Shown: piece after piece, positions 1 to 8,000 of the stretch
Layout of the letters: every line of letters starts with the position of its first letter
How positions within the stretch are numbered: position 1 is the first letter of the stretch
Assembly (NCBI GenBank): GCA_934133115.1
Contig: CAKPAV010000065.1
Span: 1 to 8,349 of the forward strand
Length of the DNA: 8,349 bases
Direction of reading: 5' to 3'
Source: an uncultured Bacilli bacterium
GTDB taxonomy: Bacteria > Bacillota_I > Bacilli_A > RFN20 > CAG-826
The notes under the pieces: model-generated
Database searches by the model: none
The model's input: only the letters and a program-made list of their open reading frames with translations
Told to the model about the DNA's origin: nothing
Position numbers and translations under genes: made by a program

Positions 1-418
1 TGATTTTGCTGGAAAAATTAGAGATAAAAATATTTCAAAAGGCGGATTTATGTTCGCTAATGCTTTGTATTTGCCAAATATATTAAATGATATTGATAAA
101 ATGCCAGAAAATACCATAGAACAAATAGTGGATAAATATGTTGAAATGAATATTGCTCATCCATTTATGGAAGGAAATGGCAGAGCAACAAGAATATGGT
201 TAGACCAAATATTAATTCGTTCTTTAAAAAAATGTGTTGATTGGTCAAAAATAGATAAAAAAGAATACTTAGATGCTATGAGTATTTCTTCATCTTCATC
301 TAAACAAATATTTTTGTTGATTAAGAATGCTCTAACTAGTGATTTTGAAAATAGAGAATTGATTATCAAAAGTATTGATTATTCTTACTATTATGAAGAA
401 ATCGATGATGGAAAATAA
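1..418 (+). CDS. fic: Fic family protein adenylyltransferase, class III-like (5' end outside window)
   Basis: Fic enzymes transfer AMP (or a related group) from a nucleotide to a hydroxyl side chain of a target protein in the cytoplasm. The frame is open from base 2, and only the C-terminal 138 residues are in the window. The core motif HPFMEGNGR (158-184) matches HPFx(D/E)GNGR: the His is the catalytic base and the Gly-Asn-Gly-Arg part binds phosphate. Before it lies an FAGKIR..NISKGGF..ANALYLP segment, which is the substrate-flap region of class III proteins. Near the end, Ser-Tyr-Tyr-Tyr-Glu (383-397) fits the C-terminal (S/T)xxxE inhibitory helix, whose Glu blocks ATP. That would make this a self-inhibited, single-domain enzyme like Neisseria NmFic. 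The usual Gly or Asn after this Glu is Glu here. No antitoxin gene is seen next to it, as expected when the inhibitor is built in. Its target is unknown. The lack of a 5' end comes from the window edge and is not a truncation. The family call is very secure; the class III call is good. Confidence 0.93.
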   Translation, partial: DFAGKIRDKNISKGGFMFANALYLPNILNDIDKMPENTIEQIVDKYVEMNIAHPFMEGNGRATRIWLDQILIRSLKKCVDWSKIDKKEYLDAMSISSSSSKQIFLLIKNALTSDFENRELIIKSIDYSYYYEEIDDGK

Positions 419-544
419 TGTTTTCTTTTTGTATTAATCAACATATCGTTCTCAGATGTTTCATCTAAATAATCGTGCAACCCACTAAAATATAGTATAG
501 TTAAAAAAAATGGCATTAAAAATCAGACATACATACTTAAAAAT
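419..544. other. Intergenic spacer without a recognisable gene
   Basis: This AT-rich stretch lies between the Fic stop and the AbiE promoter. It holds one small hairpin (AGATG-TTT-CATCT, 454-466) with no T-run after it. I see no convincing terminator, gene or RNA here. Confidence 0.5.
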
Positions 545-573
545 TTGACTAGTTGTCCGATAAATGATATATT
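545..573 (+). promoter_or_regulatory. Sigma-A-type promoter of the AbiE-like operon
   Basis: A -35 box TTGACT (545-550) is followed after exactly 17 bp by a -10 box TATATT (568-573). Each differs from consensus at one position. Transcription should start near 580. This lies after the ATG at 564 but before the ATG at 597, so it decides the start of the antitoxin gene. The promoter would serve the three genes that follow, because no other promoter-sized gap exists before 4836. Confidence 0.72.
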
Positions 574-583
574 ATTCAGGACA
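554..583 (+). promoter_or_regulatory. Candidate operator: TGTCC...GGACA inverted repeat over the -10 box
   Basis: TGTCC (554-558) and GGACA (579-583) form a perfect 5-bp inverted repeat 20 nt apart. With the inner positions included, about 10 of 15 positions are symmetric. It spans the promoter spacer, the -10 box and the expected transcription start. AbiEi antitoxins are known to repress their own operon by binding inverted repeats in the promoter, so this is a reasonable binding site for the product of the next gene. The assignment is inferred from position and symmetry only. Confidence 0.4.
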
Positions 584-588
584 GGAGA
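583..588 (+). promoter_or_regulatory. Ribosome binding site that fixes the antitoxin start
   Basis: AGGAGA lies 8 nt before the ATG at 597 and is a near-ideal Shine-Dalgarno site. The earlier in-frame ATG at 564 has no such site and lies upstream of the predicted transcription start. Confidence 0.75.
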
Positions 589-596
589 CAAAGCAT

Positions 597-1199
597 ATGA
601 ATATTTCAGAAATAATTGAAACTAAAATTAATAATGCTCAATATGGTACTGTTTTTATTGTTTCAGATTTTATTGGCATTGCCTCATATGATACAGTAAG
701 AAAGATTTTATCTAGATTATCTAATAAAAACATAATCAAAAAAATCATTAGAGGAGTGTATTATAAGCCTAAATTTAGTTCACTATTAAATGAGTATGTT
801 GAGCCAAATATTAATCTTGTTGCGGAAGCTATTGCAAGAAATTATGGTTGGGCAATTGCACCAACTGGCGAAACATCACTTAATTTATTAGGAATATCAA
901 CACAAGTTACAAGTCATTATGAATTTATTTCATCGGGTCCATATAGAACATATTGTATAAATGGAATTACTATATCTTTTTCTCATAGAGTGGATAAAGA
1001 TTTCACTGGTATGTCATATAAAACAAAATTATTAACACAGGCAATTAAAACAATCGGAAAAGAGAAAATAAATGACTATATATATATTATAAGCAATAGA
1101 CTTACCGAAGAAGACAAGCGAGTTGCTTTTGAAGAAGCAAAAAGAACAACTGCTTGGGTATACGAGGTTATAAAGGAGTTGCAAAAGGAGAAAAATTAA
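597..1199 (+). CDS. Type IV toxin-antitoxin AbiEi-like antitoxin / autorepressor (DUF6088-type)
   Basis: This is the predicted antitoxin of an AbiE-like type IV system. In such systems the antitoxin does not bind the toxin but counters its effect, and it represses the operon as a DNA-binding protein. The 200-residue product begins with a winged helix-turn-helix (about residues 1-60: GTVFIVSDF, then a DTVRKILSRL recognition-helix candidate, then the GVYYKPK wing). The C-terminal domain (about 70-200) carries a PTGETSLNLLGISTQV segment around residue 90 and ends in a helix around RTTAWVYEVI; both are typical of the DUF6088 group. The start at 597 is chosen because AGGAGA lies 8 nt upstream and the promoter overlaps the alternative start at 564, which would add 11 residues. 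The toxin gene begins one nucleotide after the stop. A short inverted repeat over the promoter could be its operator. The family is clear; the antitoxin role rests on the gene pairing. Confidence 0.88.
   Translation: MNISEIIETKINNAQYGTVFIVSDFIGIASYDTVRKILSRLSNKNIIKKIIRGVYYKPKFSSLLNEYVEPNINLVAEAIARNYGWAIAPTGETSLNLLGISTQVTSHYEFISSGPYRTYCINGITISFSHRVDKDFTGMSYKTKLLTQAIKTIGKEKINDYIYIISNRLTEEDKRVAFEEAKRTTAWVYEVIKELQKEKN
1185..1190 (+). promoter_or_regulatory. Ribosome binding site of the AbiEii toxin gene, inside the antitoxin gene
   Basis: AAGGAG lies within the last codons of the antitoxin gene, 10 nt before the toxin ATG at 1201. Toxin translation is therefore probably tied to reading of the antitoxin end. 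Confidence 0.6.
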
Positions 1200-1200
1200 T

Positions 1201-2211
1201 ATGTATAATATAGCCAAAAGCGCCGAGAGAGAAGAATTGTTCATAAACACAGCATCTAAAATGAAAATTGATGTTGCTCTTGTTGAGAAAGATTTTTGGA
1301 TATGTCTTACCTTAGATTATTTATTTTCCAAAAGCAAATGGAAAAATTCACTAATTTTTAAAGGCGGAACAAGTTTAAGTAAAGTTTATAATATTATTGA
1401 ACGCTTTTCTGAAGATATTGATTTAATTCTAGATTGGAGAATCTTGGGTTATAAAACAAATGAGCCTTGGGAAGCAAGATCAAAAACAAAACAATTAAAA
1501 TTCATTGAAGAATCACGAAATAGATTATTTAATTTTTTACAAAACGATTTTATGCCTACTTTCAAAAAAGACATGGAACAATTATTAAATACCCAAGTTA
1601 ACATTTATATTTCTAATGATGACTTAGGCACTATTTGTTTTGCTTATCCACATTTTTTTGAAGATAAATCAATTTTAAGAATAATAAGGCTTGAAATAGG
1701 TGCTTTAGCAGCATGGAGTCCAGCTAAAAAAATGAAAATACATTCTTATGCAGCTGATTACTATCCTAATGTATTTAATAAGAGTGAAACTGAGGTTTTA
1801 ACAACTACTATTGAAAGAACATTTTGGGAAAAAGCAACAATTTTGCATCAAGAAGCCAATAGACCAAAATGGTCAACAATTCCGGCAAGATACTCTCGGC
1901 ATTACTATGATGTATATTGCATTTTTAAAAGTCATTTCTATAAAAATGCTTTAAAGGACAAAAAATTATTACGAGAAGTTGCAGAATTCAAAGATAAATT
2001 CTATCCTAGATTATGGGCTAGATATGACTTGGCAAAAGAAGGAAAAATTAAATTATACCCTGCTTCACATAGCATAGAGACTTTGCAGCAAGACTACGAA
2101 AAAATGCGTGCTATGATATATGGCGATTATCCAAAGTTTGAAGACATACTTACATGTTTGCTCATATTAGAGGAATCAATAAAAAAGCAGTTTAAACAAA
2201 TAAACAAATAG
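1201..2211 (+). CDS. AbiEii/AbiGii-family nucleotidyltransferase toxin
   Basis: This is the predicted toxin of the type IV pair. AbiEii-family proteins are DNA polymerase beta-type nucleotidyltransferases; studied relatives such as MenT add nucleotides to the tRNA acceptor end and stop growth. The 336-residue protein has the family marks in order: VEKDFWI (28-34), the fold signature FKGGTSLSKVY (53-63) with GGTS at 55-58, and the metal-binding acidic pair in SEDIDLIL (D72 and D74). Then come RLEIGA (163-168), the helical ERTFWEKATILHQEA (205-219) with K211, and RYSRHYYD (230-237) ending in D237. The catalytic motif looks intact, so the enzyme should be active. Length is normal for the family. 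It starts one nucleotide after the antitoxin stop and ends 17 nt before the primase-helicase gene, so all three probably share a transcript. In phage defence such pairs act by abortive infection; the nucleotide and target used here are unknown. Confidence 0.92.
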   Translation: MYNIAKSAEREELFINTASKMKIDVALVEKDFWICLTLDYLFSKSKWKNSLIFKGGTSLSKVYNIIERFSEDIDLILDWRILGYKTNEPWEARSKTKQLKFIEESRNRLFNFLQNDFMPTFKKDMEQLLNTQVNIYISNDDLGTICFAYPHFFEDKSILRIIRLEIGALAAWSPAKKMKIHSYAADYYPNVFNKSETEVLTTTIERTFWEKATILHQEANRPKWSTIPARYSRHYYDVYCIFKSHFYKNALKDKKLLREVAEFKDKFYPRLWARYDLAKEGKIKLYPASHSIETLQQDYEKMRAMIYGDYPKFEDILTCLLILEESIKKQFKQINK

Positions 2212-2228
2212 ATATTAAGCTAATACAT

Positions 2229-4835
2229 ATGGAAATAGAAAATTTATTATTAGAAATTAAAAATTTAAGAGAAGAAAACAATCGATTAAAAGCATTATTA
2301 ACCAAACACAATATTTCGTATGAAATTACTGCTCAAAAAGAATTTTCAACTGCAGAAAAGCTTAAAATTTACAAATCATATTTTAAAGGAAGAGAAGATG
2401 TATATGCCGAAAAATATGTACAAAAAGATGGAAGAAAAGGTTATGCAAAAGCTTGTAAAAATCGTTTTTCTATCTTATGTGATCATAAAACATATAAGCA
2501 ATGCAAAGGATGTCCTAATGAAGTATTTAAAGAACTAAAAGATGATGTATACATGATACATTTGCAAGGTAAAAAATCTTTAGGAATATATCCGATTATT
2601 GATAATAAATATTGCTTCTTTTTGGAAATCGATTTTGATGATGAAGAATTCAAAGAAGCAGCTTTAGCTTATAAAAAAGAATGTGAAAAAATCGGATTAG
2701 ATTCAATAATTGAAACATCACAATCTGGAGAAGGCGCTCATGTTTGGATTTTCTTTAAAGATAAAGTTAATGCCAAAAATGCTAGATTATTAGGGGATTA
2801 TCTTTTAACACAAGCAATGTTAAATAATAAAAACATATCTTTTAAATCTTATGATAGATTTTTTCCATCACAAGACTTTGTTGATGATAATGGATTTGGT
2901 AACTGTATTGCTCTTCCTCTACAAGGAGAATGTGTGATAAATAAGAAAACAACAATGTTTGTAGATGATTATTTTAATGTATATAGCAATCAAATTATTG
3001 CTCTACAAAATGTAAAAAAGATATCCGAATTAGAATTAAATTTACTCTTTAAGGAATTAAAAATTAATGAACCAAATGTAGAATTAACAATAAAGAATAT
3101 AAAAAAATGCAATCTAATGAAATCTGATTTTAAAGATGTTGTTGAAATCATTTTGAAAAATGATATTTATATTAATAAAAAATCTTTATCAGACAAAGCA
3201 ATAACTTACATCAAGCGTTTAGCGGTTATTTACAATCCAGAATTTTATGAAAAGCAAGCAAAAAGAATGTCAACTTATGGCATTGAAAGAATAATAGAAT
3301 TATACAAAGAAGATATTAATTATATATCACTTCCAAGAGGCTGCTATGATGATTTAATTTATCTTCTTAATTACATTGGCGTTTCCTTTGAAATTAATGA
3401 TAAAAGGACAAAGTTACATAATATAAATATTAGTTTCAATGCAACATTAAGAGATAATCAACAAAAAGCAGTTAGCGAATTACTCAAATATGATTATGGC
3501 CTATTAGTAGCGGAAACTGGCAGTGGTAAAACCATTATGGGAATGAGTGTAATCAACAATATCCATAAACCAACATTAATTCTTGTTGAAAAAGTCAAAT
3601 TACTTGAGCAGTGGAAAGAAAGAATAAAAGAATTCATGAATTTTGATGCTGGAGTATATTATGGTGCCAAGAAAAAACTTACAGATATCATTGATATTGC
3701 TTCAATTAAATCACTTAATGAAAATGATTTAATATACGACAAATATGACACGATAATTGGTGATGAAATCCACCATATAGCAAGTGTAACTTATGAAAAT
3801 GTAATTAGGAGATTCAACGCAAAACACATATATGGATTTACAGCAACTCCTCATCGTTCAGACCACCTTGAAAAAATTATTTTTAAATGTGTTTCACCAG
3901 TAAGAACAACTCTAGAAAAAAACAAAGTCAGTTTTTCTAAAATATTAAAGCCAAGATTTACCAAATTCAAAAACAAGAAAGAATATGCAATGTTAGCTTA
4001 TCCTGATTTGTGTAAAGAATTATATTCTAGCAGCATAAGAAATGATCAAATAATTGAAGATGTTATTAAAGAATATGATAGTAAAAAGAATATTTTGCTT
4101 TTAACAGAAAGAAATGAGCACATTGAATTATTGTATAAATTATTACAAGATAAATGCCAAAATATATTTAAAATAAACGGAACATCTAAATCAAAAGAAA
4201 AAAAGATTTTTTCTGAAAAGATAAAAAGTTTAGAAAATGGTTTTATAATTATTTCTACAGGCAAATATCTTGGTGAAGGATTTGATTTGCCTTCTTTAGA
4301 TACATTATTTCTAACTATGCCATTTAAGTGGAAAGGATTATTATCTCAGTATGTTGGTAGAATACAAAGAGAATTTGAAGGTAAAAACAAAGTAACTGTA
4401 TATGACTATGTGGATATTAAATGTGGAAAATTCTCACATCAATTTCAACTTAGATTAAAAGAATACAAAAAAGAAGAATTCAAGATTGAAGAAAATAACG
4501 AAAAAACTAATCTTCTATTTTCATATAATAATTACAAACATCAATTACAAAACGACCTTGAAAATGCTAATTCAGTAATATTTATGTTCAATTACTTTAA
4601 TGAAAATATCTTAAATAATTTAATTGAAATGAATGGAAGCATTAAAATTATTACTGATTGTGAATTAGATAAAAAGTTAAATATAACAAATGAGCATTCT
4701 GATTTGAATGTAATTATTATTGATAATAGAATTATTTGGTACGGAAGTATTAATCCTTTTGCATATGCATCAAAAGAAGATACAATTTTAAGAATTGATG
4801 ATATAGAATATGTAAAAGAAATTTTAAATTTTTGA
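2229..4835 (+). CDS. AEP primase (TOTE-type)-SF2 helicase fusion with degenerate PLD-like C-terminus
   Basis: This 868-residue multidomain protein is of the type linked to TOTE conflict systems. Residues 1-25 form a short Leu-rich coiled coil. A Cys4 segment (C76, C84, C92, C95) likely binds zinc. The archaeo-eukaryotic primase domain follows: EIDFDD with metal ligands D135 and D137, SGEGAHVWIFF with H171, YDRFFPSQD (208-216) and GNCIALPLQG (224-233). The SF2 helicase has Walker A ETGSGKT (429-435), DEIHH (512-516), TATP (538-541), GEGFDLPS (682-689) and motif VI QYVGRIQR (707-714), all intact. The tail (about 775-868) resembles a phospholipase D half, with VIIIDNRIIWYGSIN (828-842). The usual HxK is D825-L-N827, so this part is probably not a nuclease. 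Inferred role: priming or remodelling invader DNA or RNA. It lies 17 nt after the toxin gene and has no clear Shine-Dalgarno site, but the next in-frame Met is residue 109, past the Cys4 segment. The domain calls are secure; the cellular role is not known. Confidence 0.92.
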   Translation: MEIENLLLEIKNLREENNRLKALLTKHNISYEITAQKEFSTAEKLKIYKSYFKGREDVYAEKYVQKDGRKGYAKACKNRFSILCDHKTYKQCKGCPNEVFKELKDDVYMIHLQGKKSLGIYPIIDNKYCFFLEIDFDDEEFKEAALAYKKECEKIGLDSIIETSQSGEGAHVWIFFKDKVNAKNARLLGDYLLTQAMLNNKNISFKSYDRFFPSQDFVDDNGFGNCIALPLQGECVINKKTTMFVDDYFNVYSNQIIALQNVKKISELELNLLFKELKINEPNVELTIKNIKKCNLMKSDFKDVVEIILKNDIYINKKSLSDKAITYIKRLAVIYNPEFYEKQAKRMSTYGIERIIELYKEDINYISLPRGCYDDLIYLLNYIGVSFEINDKRTKLHNINISFNATLRDNQQKAVSELLKYDYGLLVAETGSGKTIMGMSVINNIHKPTLILVEKVKLLEQWKERIKEFMNFDAGVYYGAKKKLTDIIDIASIKSLNENDLIYDKYDTIIGDEIHHIASVTYENVIRRFNAKHIYGFTATPHRSDHLEKIIFKCVSPVRTTLEKNKVSFSKILKPRFTKFKNKKEYAMLAYPDLCKELYSSSIRNDQIIEDVIKEYDSKKNILLLTERNEHIELLYKLLQDKCQNIFKINGTSKSKEKKIFSEKIKSLENGFIIISTGKYLGEGFDLPSLDTLFLTMPFKWKGLLSQYVGRIQREFEGKNKVTVYDYVDIKCGKFSHQFQLRLKEYKKEEFKIEENNEKTNLLFSYNNYKHQLQNDLENANSVIFMFNYFNENILNNLIEMNGSIKIITDCELDKKLNITNEHSDLNVIIIDNRIIWYGSINPFAYASKEDTILRIDDIEYVKEILNF

Positions 4836-4847
4836 TTATAATTAAAC

Positions 4848-4865
4848 TTTTGTATATGTACAAAA
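4848..4865. repeat. Perfect 7-bp inverted repeat downstream of the helicase gene
   Basis: TTTTGTA and TACAAAA flank a TATG loop, 12 nt after the helicase stop codon. As RNA it would form a weak AT-rich hairpin, and no T-run follows, so it is a poor intrinsic terminator. It could be a protein-binding site, an RNA-end-stabilising hairpin, or chance in AT-rich DNA. Confidence 0.4.
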
Positions 4866-4980
4866 ATCGACTATATGGATAAGTAGCAAGAAAAAATAAT
4901 AATTTCAAAAGACATAAACACTTTTTAATTAACACATCTTTGATTTAATCGTAGAGTTTTATATAAATTAATCTAAATTA

Positions 4981-4989
4981 TGATATAAT
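4981..4989 (+). promoter_or_regulatory. Extended -10 promoter of the STAND gene
   Basis: TGATATAAT is a perfect extended -10 element (TGn plus consensus TATAAT), about 60 nt before the GTG start. No good -35 box is found at the right distance, which fits extended -10 promoters. A 6-bp inverted repeat, AATTAT-GAT-ATAATT (4976-4990), overlaps it and may be an operator or chance. Transcription would start near 4996, giving a leader of about 50 nt. A separate promoter implies that this gene is controlled apart from the AbiE operon. Confidence 0.55.
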
Positions 4990-5035
4990 TAAAACATCTA
5001 AAGTATTTGAACGAAAAATTATGAGGCAAGCAAGA

Positions 5036-5043
5036 AAGGGTGA
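5036..5043 (+). promoter_or_regulatory. Ribosome binding site supporting a GTG start
   Basis: AAGGGTGA resembles the anti-16S complement AAGGAGGTGA with a short gap and ends 5 nt before the GTG at 5049. The first in-frame ATG (5085) has no such site upstream and would cut into the first helix of the nuclease domain. Confidence 0.6.
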
Positions 5044-5048
5044 TACAA

Positions 5049-8000
5049 GTGGATATTAATATCATTGAACAAAAAATACTTTCTATGAATGGCGGGGAAT
5101 TTCAAAAATTATGTGTTGCACTTTTTTCAAAAAAGTATCGTGACTATATTAATCAAACTAATGGCGGAGCAATAGGAAGCAATAAGACAACAAAAGGACA
5201 ACCTGACTTTGTACTTAAAAAGAAAGATTCCCCTGCATTTATTTTAGTTGAATGCACAACGCAAATTGATAATTTGGAAAAAAAGATTAAATCAGATGTA
5301 GAAGCATGCATTGATGAAAGCAAAAGCGGAATTAAGGCTGAATTGATAAAAGAAATCATTTTTTGCTATTCTGGAAGAAAGATTGACAATTCTATCTATT
5401 CTGAAATAGCTGCTGATTTAAAAAAGTTAGATATTGATTTTAACGCTTATGGAATAGAAGCCATCGCTCTTGAAATATATAACAAATATCAATGCTTGGC
5501 TACGGATTTTTTAGGAATTCAAATTCCGTTTTCAAAATGCACGTTTGAGATTGACGAGTTTATCAACGAATCCGAAAGGAATCATCTCTCCCCATCATTG
5601 AACAAAAAGTTTAATTTTAGGGAATCAGAAATCAAAGCCATTGAGGATTCGTTCAAACAAAATCAATTCGTTATCTTGTCTGGAAGCGCTGGCGTTGGAA
5701 AAACGATGCTTGCGCTAGAATATGCTAAAACCAGGGTGATTGCTGGAGAGAAATGGATTGTCATAAAGGCAATCGGAAACCCAAATCTTGAAGAAATAAG
5801 AGAATCAACTTGCGAATATGATTGTTTTGTTGTTGATGATTTGAGTTCCTTTGGAAAAAACGTTCCAGATGTTATCCAAATTTTAAAAGGGAAAAATGTA
5901 ATTGTAACGTCTAGAAAGTATCTAACGAATGATTTAGAGGATGGACTAAAAAGTTTGGGGGTACAATATAAAATATTTGATATAGGGACTCTTTCGGACG
6001 AGAATATCGAATCGATAATTAAAGATAATCTTGGATTCAACAACAATGAATATTTAAAGAAAATTGTTGAAGTTGCAAAAGGAAACCCACGTATAGCTTT
6101 TATGGCTGCAGAAGAATCGATTAAAAACGGATTTTTTGCTCTATTTGACGACAAAAATGTATTTGCAAGTTACTATTTCGATAGGATTAAAGCAATTAAT
6201 AATTGGAAAAACAAAAGCGAGGAATTACTTAAAGTTATCGGTGTTGTGTGTCTTTTGAAAAAAATGTCAATAGATTCTCTTGAAGGTGATAACTCAATTC
6301 TCACATTTATCAATATATCAAAAAGCGAATTCAAGGAAGCAATAAAATTTCTTAATGATAATGATATAATTTCGTTGTTTTACGATGACGTGGTCACGAT
6401 TTCTGATCAGTGCCTAGCTGACTATCTTTCATATTATGTTTTTTTAGAGAAGAAATTATTTAATTTTTCATCAGTTATAAATTCTTTCTTTGAAAAGTAT
6501 CCTGACAATGTCGTTGACATGATAAATATGCTCGGAAGTATGTTTAATTCAAAAGAGGGAATGGAGTATATAGCCTCCGAAGTTCAGTCTTCGTGGGACG
6601 CCTTAAAACAAAATGCAAATGTTAAAAGCCTGAAATTATTTTGTGCGAAATTTGCCCTGATGAACATCGATAATTCATTGCTATTTTTGTACGAGCACAC
6701 CGAAGAAAAAGAAGATACTTTTTTAGGTGTGACAAACGGAAGCGTCAATTGGAGAATCTCTACAATATCATCCCTTTTAGATGTTAGAACAAGAATGTGT
6801 TGCCAAATCATTGAGAAAATGGTCCTCTCCAAATCAATTGATTGCCAAATCATAACGGATATGCTTGTGCAACGACACGGGATAACAATGAAATCATATT
6901 ATTCTAAATATAACACTCAAATAGAGATACTTTCGTTTTTCATTGATAATAAGGAGAAATGCTCTTTGGATTTTCTCAAACAATACTGTTTGGAGATGCT
7001 TAAATTTGACATTATCTATACAGAAGGCAAAGGCAATAAGTTTGACTTTAACACACTTACCCTTAGGGCTGGCGACGGTAACCTTTCTCAATTGCGTAAT
7101 AAATGTTTTGATGTTCTTTTTGAATGCGATGGCGTGTACGATTCTCTTGATACGTACTTTTCTTGCTGGCCGCAAAAAGAAAGTGTGGGAATATTTGAAC
7201 TGGATCTATTGACAATTGAAGCAAAATTAAAAGAAAAAAGAGATAGGGATATGATTCGCGAGCTCATAATCTATCTCAAATCAAAGAGGATATTAGATGA
7301 CCACGAACTTCGTTGGAAATTTATGGAAGATAGTCTTAAAGAAAGTTTAAGTTTGATTTCTCCAGTTATAAAAAAGAGTGCCGATATGCCTGATGACACG
7401 TTTAAAGAACAAGAAAGCAGAAGGAATGAACTCGTTTTAGATGAAATAAAGGCTTCATCGTTTGATGTTAATTTTAAGCGATTTGAATTGTTCAATGAGA
7501 TTATTAAATTCTCATCGTTGCTCGATTCAGATATCATTCGATTTGCAGAATTATGGTTCTCTACATTTCCCAAAAAAGAAATTTACAATAACATTGACAC
7601 TTTTTTGAGTTTCATTAATATCGCTGATAAATTTCCTTATTACAATAAGCTTATTGTAGATCGAATGATTGCAGAAGTTGGTGTTAATGATGCATATGCA
7701 AAAATCATTAGCTGTACAAGTGAGGAATTCAAAGGAAAGGTTATTACTCATTTCTTCAAAAAATCATTCGATATTGATAGGGCAACGGCGATGGTTCTTT
7801 TTGACCTATATCTCGAGGATATAAAAATAGCGTTGCCAAAAGATTTTGATATTAGAGATTTTTTGTGGGGCAAGATTCCTTTTGATAAAATACATCTGTT
7901 TTTGACAAAGTATTTCAATATATCAGAACGGTCAATGAATGGAAGTTACGAAAGTATTTTTTACCTACAAAATGAAGAATGCAAAGGCGTGTTTTGTTAC

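Noticed and set aside
454..466. AGATG-TTT-CATCT hairpin after the Fic gene, considered as a terminator
   Set aside because: The stem is only 5 bp and no T-run follows.
418..468. 16-codon frame whose ATG overlaps the Fic stop
   Set aside because: It is very short, has no ribosome site, and resembles nothing; probably chance.
564..596. Earlier in-frame ATG for the antitoxin
   Set aside because: It overlaps the -10 region, has no ribosome site, and adds 11 residues before the DUF6088-like N-terminus.
2320..2538. 72-codon forward frame inside the primase-helicase gene
   Set aside because: It overlaps the Cys4 and coiled-coil coding region in another frame and encodes a Lys-rich product without recognisable motifs.
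5021..5059. 12-codon upstream frame overlapping the STAND start
   Set aside because: No Shine-Dalgarno site precedes its ATG, and AT-rich leaders often carry such short frames. Translational control cannot be argued from it.
5663..6154. 163-codon reverse-strand open frame
   Set aside because: It lies fully inside the STAND gene, opposite the Walker A to GNP region. The forward frame has clear family motifs; the reverse product has none.
6584..7751. Several reverse- and forward-strand open frames of 66-100 codons
   Set aside because: All overlap the uninterrupted STAND reading frame, lack good ribosome sites and show low-complexity products.
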